Assembly: GCA_016720345.1 (NCBI GenBank)
Contig: JADKKV010000003.1
Coordinates: 62,001 to 126,000 of the forward strand
Length of the DNA: 64,000 bases
Direction: 5' to 3'
Source: Thermomonas sp.
GTDB taxonomy: Bacteria > Pseudomonadota > Gammaproteobacteria > Xanthomonadales > Xanthomonadaceae
The translations under genes were made by a program, and so were the position numbers. The notes below the pieces were generated by a model. It did not search any database. It worked only from the letters and a program-made list of their open reading frames with translations, and had not been told where the DNA came from. Below, piece by piece: positions 61,730-64,000 of the stretch. Every line of letters begins with the position of its first letter. Position 1 is the stretch's first letter.

Positions 61730-64000
61730 ATGGAACGGATGCGGGGGGCATCTGTTGCGTACCGGGCGCGCGCGCTGGCGATGCTGGCCTTGCTGCTGTG
61801 CGTCGGCGCGTTGCCGGCCATCGCCCGAGCCCAGGACAAGCCGCTGACGGCTTACTTCCGGGAGACCTGGACCACCCGCCAGGGGCTGCCGCACAACCAG
61901 GTCAACGCGATCGCGCAGACCCCGGACGGCTACCTGTGGTTCGGCACCTGGGAAGGGCTGGTCCGCTACAACGGGCTTGAATTCCATTCCTTCGATCGCG
62001 GCAACACGCCGGAACTGAAGGACAACGGCGTGCGGTCGGTGCGCGCCTCCGCCGACGGTGCGCTGGTGATCGGTACCTCGCGCGGCGGGGTCACGGTCAA
62101 GCGCGGCGACCACTGGCGAACCTGGCGGGTCAAGGACGGGCTTGCCCAGGAAGAGATCATGGACGCGATCTTCGACCGCCGCGGGCGGCTGTGGGTCGCG
62201 ACCGAGAATGCCGGCATCGACGTCGTCGACGGCAGCCGCGTCGACCATTTCACCACCCGCAACGGCCTGCCAAGCGCGGTCACCTACGGCCTGCTGCTGG
62301 ACCGCGACGGCAGCGTGTGGGCGGCAACCGCGCGCGGGCTGGTGCATTTCTTGGACGGGCGCCTGGTGGTGTACGCGCAGGCCTCCGGCTTGCCGCCGGC
62401 ACCGGTGTTCCGGGTGTTCCAGGATGCCGGCGGACGCCTGTTCGTCGGCACCGAGCGTGGCGTGTACCGGCGCCAGGGCGAGCGCTTCGTGCTTGCCTCG
62501 GCGTTGCTGCCGGACGATGGCGTGCCCAGCATGGCGCAGGATGGCGCCGGCAACCTGTGGGTCGGCAGCGTCAACAACGGCCTGTTGCGGCTGGGCAAGT
62601 CCGGGGTCGAGACCTTCACCAGCCTGCGCGGGTTGCCGAACAACCGGGTGGCCGCACTGCTGGTGGATCGCGAGGGCAGCATCTGGGCGGGCACCAATGC
62701 CGGCCTGCTGCGCCTGAGCGACGCGCCGTTCAGCACCTACAACGGCGACCACGGGCTCAGCGACGACTACGTGCGCGCCGTGCTGGAGTCGCGCGACGGG
62801 TCGCTGTGGCTCGGCACCAGCCGCGGCCTCAACCGCTGGCGCGGTGGCAGGCTCGAGGCCAGCTACACCGCCGCCGACGGCCTGCCCAGCGACTCGGTGC
62901 TGAGCCTGCTGGAAGACCGCGATGGCAGCCTGCTGGTCGGCAGCTACACCGCCGGGGTCATGCGCCTGCGCGACGGCAAGCTGGTCGCGCACTACGACAA
63001 CGCGCACGGCATGCCCGGCAGCAACCAGGTGCGCGCGCTGGCGCAGCAGGCGGACGGCACCCTGTGGTTAGGCACCAACCGCGGGCTGGTGCGGATGCGC
63101 GACGGCGCGTACACCCATTTCGGCGTGGCCCAGGGCCTGCCGCGCGAATTCATCATTTCGCTGCAGGTCGCGCGCGACGGCAGCCTGTGGGTCGGCACCG
63201 CCAACGGTGCGGCGCGGATCGTGGATGGCCGCGTGCAGGCGCTGGACATGCGCGGCATGAACGGCGCGCAGGACGTGTTCGATTTCCACGAAGACGCGGA
63301 CGGCACGCTCTGGTTCGCCACCGACCGCGGCCTGCTGCGCTACCGGGGCGGCCGCCTGCAGGCGCTCGGGCTGGCGCAGGGGCTTCCGGTCGATACCCTG
63401 TTCGCGGTGGTCGACGACGGCATCGGCAGCCTGTGGCTGACCTCCAACCGAGGGGTGATGCGGGTCGGGCGCTCGGAGGTCGAGGCGGTGATGGATGGCC
63501 GCAAGCCGCGGCTGGAGCTCGACCGCTTCGGCGAAGCCGATGGCCTGGCCAGCTACCAGTGCAACGGTGGTTCCGGTCCGGCCGCGCTGCGCGACCGCGG
63601 CGGCCGGATCTGGATCGCAACCGCCGGTGGCGCGGCGGTGGTGGAGCCGAAGGCGCTGCGTGCCTACAAACGGACGCTGCCGCCGGTGCTGGTCGAACAG
63701 GTGCTGGCCAACGACCGCGACGTGCAGGTACAGGGCCGCCTGGAATTGCCGGCGGGCACTCGCAAGCTCGAATTCCATTACGCCAGCCTGACCTTCCAGA
63801 CCCCGCGCTTCGTCCGCTACCGCTACCAGTTGCAGGGCGTGGACCGCGACTGGATCGAACGCGGCAACCAGCGCGTGGCCCAGTACACCAACGTGGCGCC
63901 CGGCAACTACCGGTTCCGCGTGAATGCCTCCGCGCCCGGGCTTGGCCACGGCTGGAGCCCGGACGTCACCACCCTGGAGATCGGGATCGCGCCGCGGCTC
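61730..64000 (+). CDS. Two-component-regulator propeller sensor, partial
   Basis: The open frame of 757 codons runs off the right edge. It has a signal peptide (about 1-34, MLALLLCVGALPAIARA). About a dozen beta-propeller repeats follow, each with a unit such as DGYLWFGTWEGLVRY, DGSLWLGTSRGLNRW or DGTLWLGTNRGLVRM, forming two seven-bladed periplasmic propellers. From about residue 645 a Y_Y_Y-type segment begins (LPAGTRKLEFHYASLTF, then APGNYRFRV). The missing end should hold a membrane helix and a GGDEF or histidine kinase output. ATG 61730 has AGGGG five bases ahead. Confidence 0.9.
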   Translation, partial: MERMRGASVAYRARALAMLALLLCVGALPAIARAQDKPLTAYFRETWTTRQGLPHNQVNAIAQTPDGYLWFGTWEGLVRYNGLEFHSFDRGNTPELKDNGVRSVRASADGALVIGTSRGGVTVKRGDHWRTWRVKDGLAQEEIMDAIFDRRGRLWVATENAGIDVVDGSRVDHFTTRNGLPSAVTYGLLLDRDGSVWAATARGLVHFLDGRLVVYAQASGLPPAPVFRVFQDAGGRLFVGTERGVYRRQGERFVLASALLPDDGVPSMAQDGAGNLWVGSVNNGLLRLGKSGVETFTSLRGLPNNRVAALLVDREGSIWAGTNAGLLRLSDAPFSTYNGDHGLSDDYVRAVLESRDGSLWLGTSRGLNRWRGGRLEASYTAADGLPSDSVLSLLEDRDGSLLVGSYTAGVMRLRDGKLVAHYDNAHGMPGSNQVRALAQQADGTLWLGTNRGLVRMRDGAYTHFGVAQGLPREFIISLQVARDGSLWVGTANGAARIVDGRVQALDMRGMNGAQDVFDFHEDADGTLWFATDRGLLRYRGGRLQALGLAQGLPVDTLFAVVDDGIGSLWLTSNRGVMRVGRSEVEAVMDGRKPRLELDRFGEADGLASYQCNGGSGPAALRDRGGRIWIATAGGAAVVEPKALRAYKRTLPPVLVEQVLANDRDVQVQGRLELPAGTRKLEFHYASLTFQTPRFVRYRYQLQGVDRDWIERGNQRVAQYTNVAPGNYRFRVNASAPGLGHGWSPDVTTLEIGIAPRL

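Noticed and set aside
59858-63007. A 1049-residue version of the unknown protein spanning orn and the propeller gene
   Set aside because: The upstream part lies opposite orn and the sensor gene and has shadow composition. ATG 60964 with GGAGG is a clear start.

Overview
The window is uniformly GC-rich chromosomal DNA. Its gene content and order point to a gammaproteobacterium of the Lysobacteraceae (Xanthomonadaceae), such as Lysobacter, Luteimonas or Thermomonas. The pointers are the xanthomonad-style NfuA, the N-terminal-rhodanese MoeB, rpmJ type B, the lapA-lapB-WecA-WbpM order and the rlmN-pilF-rodZ-yfgM-bamB-der order. I saw no insertion sequence, prophage, CRISPR array, plasmid origin or rRNA. 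One tRNA (Ser, anticodon TGA) is present. Both end genes run off the window.

Region 1-7.5 kb is a sigmaE/ChrR-type oxidative (singlet-oxygen) stress locus read on the minus strand. It runs: ECF sigma factor, ChrR zinc/cupin anti-sigma, exported protein, fatty-acid desaturase, FAD oxidoreductase, DUF1365, cyclopropane-fatty-acid-synthase-like methyltransferase, DUF2878 and DUF1295. Two near-identical candidate promoters, before the sigma gene and before the desaturase, share one sequence and one spacing, which suggests a self-controlled regulon that remodels membrane lipids. As given, the anti-sigma gene is frameshifted between its two domains.

Region 7.5-20.6 kb holds tonB, serS, a divergent azoreductase/LysR pair, tRNA-Ser, a GacA/UvrY-like regulator, rne and rluC (divergent over a 489-base leader region), pterin dehydratase, nfuA, a repetitive transmembrane protein and two c-type cytochromes. 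Region 20.8-28.6 kb is one RND adaptor with two different RND permeases. Region 28.6-36.6 kb has a TraB protein, agmatine degradation (aguA, aguB), rpmJ type B, cmk, rpsA, ihfB and lapAB. Region 36.6-40.5 kb has surface-polysaccharide genes (WecA-like transferase, WbpM-like dehydratase, galU). Region 40.6-44.8 kb is a fatty-acid beta-oxidation operon with a TetR regulator that has a palindromic site at its own start.

Region 45-54.9 kb has ndk, rlmN, pilF, rodZ, yfgM, bamB, der, mobA, moeB, a DUF2272 protein and a small zinc ribbon. Region 55-64 kb has folD, guaB, guaA (broken by a two-base GT duplication), tadA, an unrecognised protein, orn and the start of a large beta-propeller sensor.

The most unusual non-coding content is a set of intergenic palindromes. 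Two flank guaA and share an inner core with different but self-complementary outer arms. Two long nested palindromes lie after galU and before guaB. A CCATGGATGG-cored family lies in two intergenic regions. No clearly new multi-gene system was found; the sigma/ChrR lipid locus and the palindrome families are the best leads.
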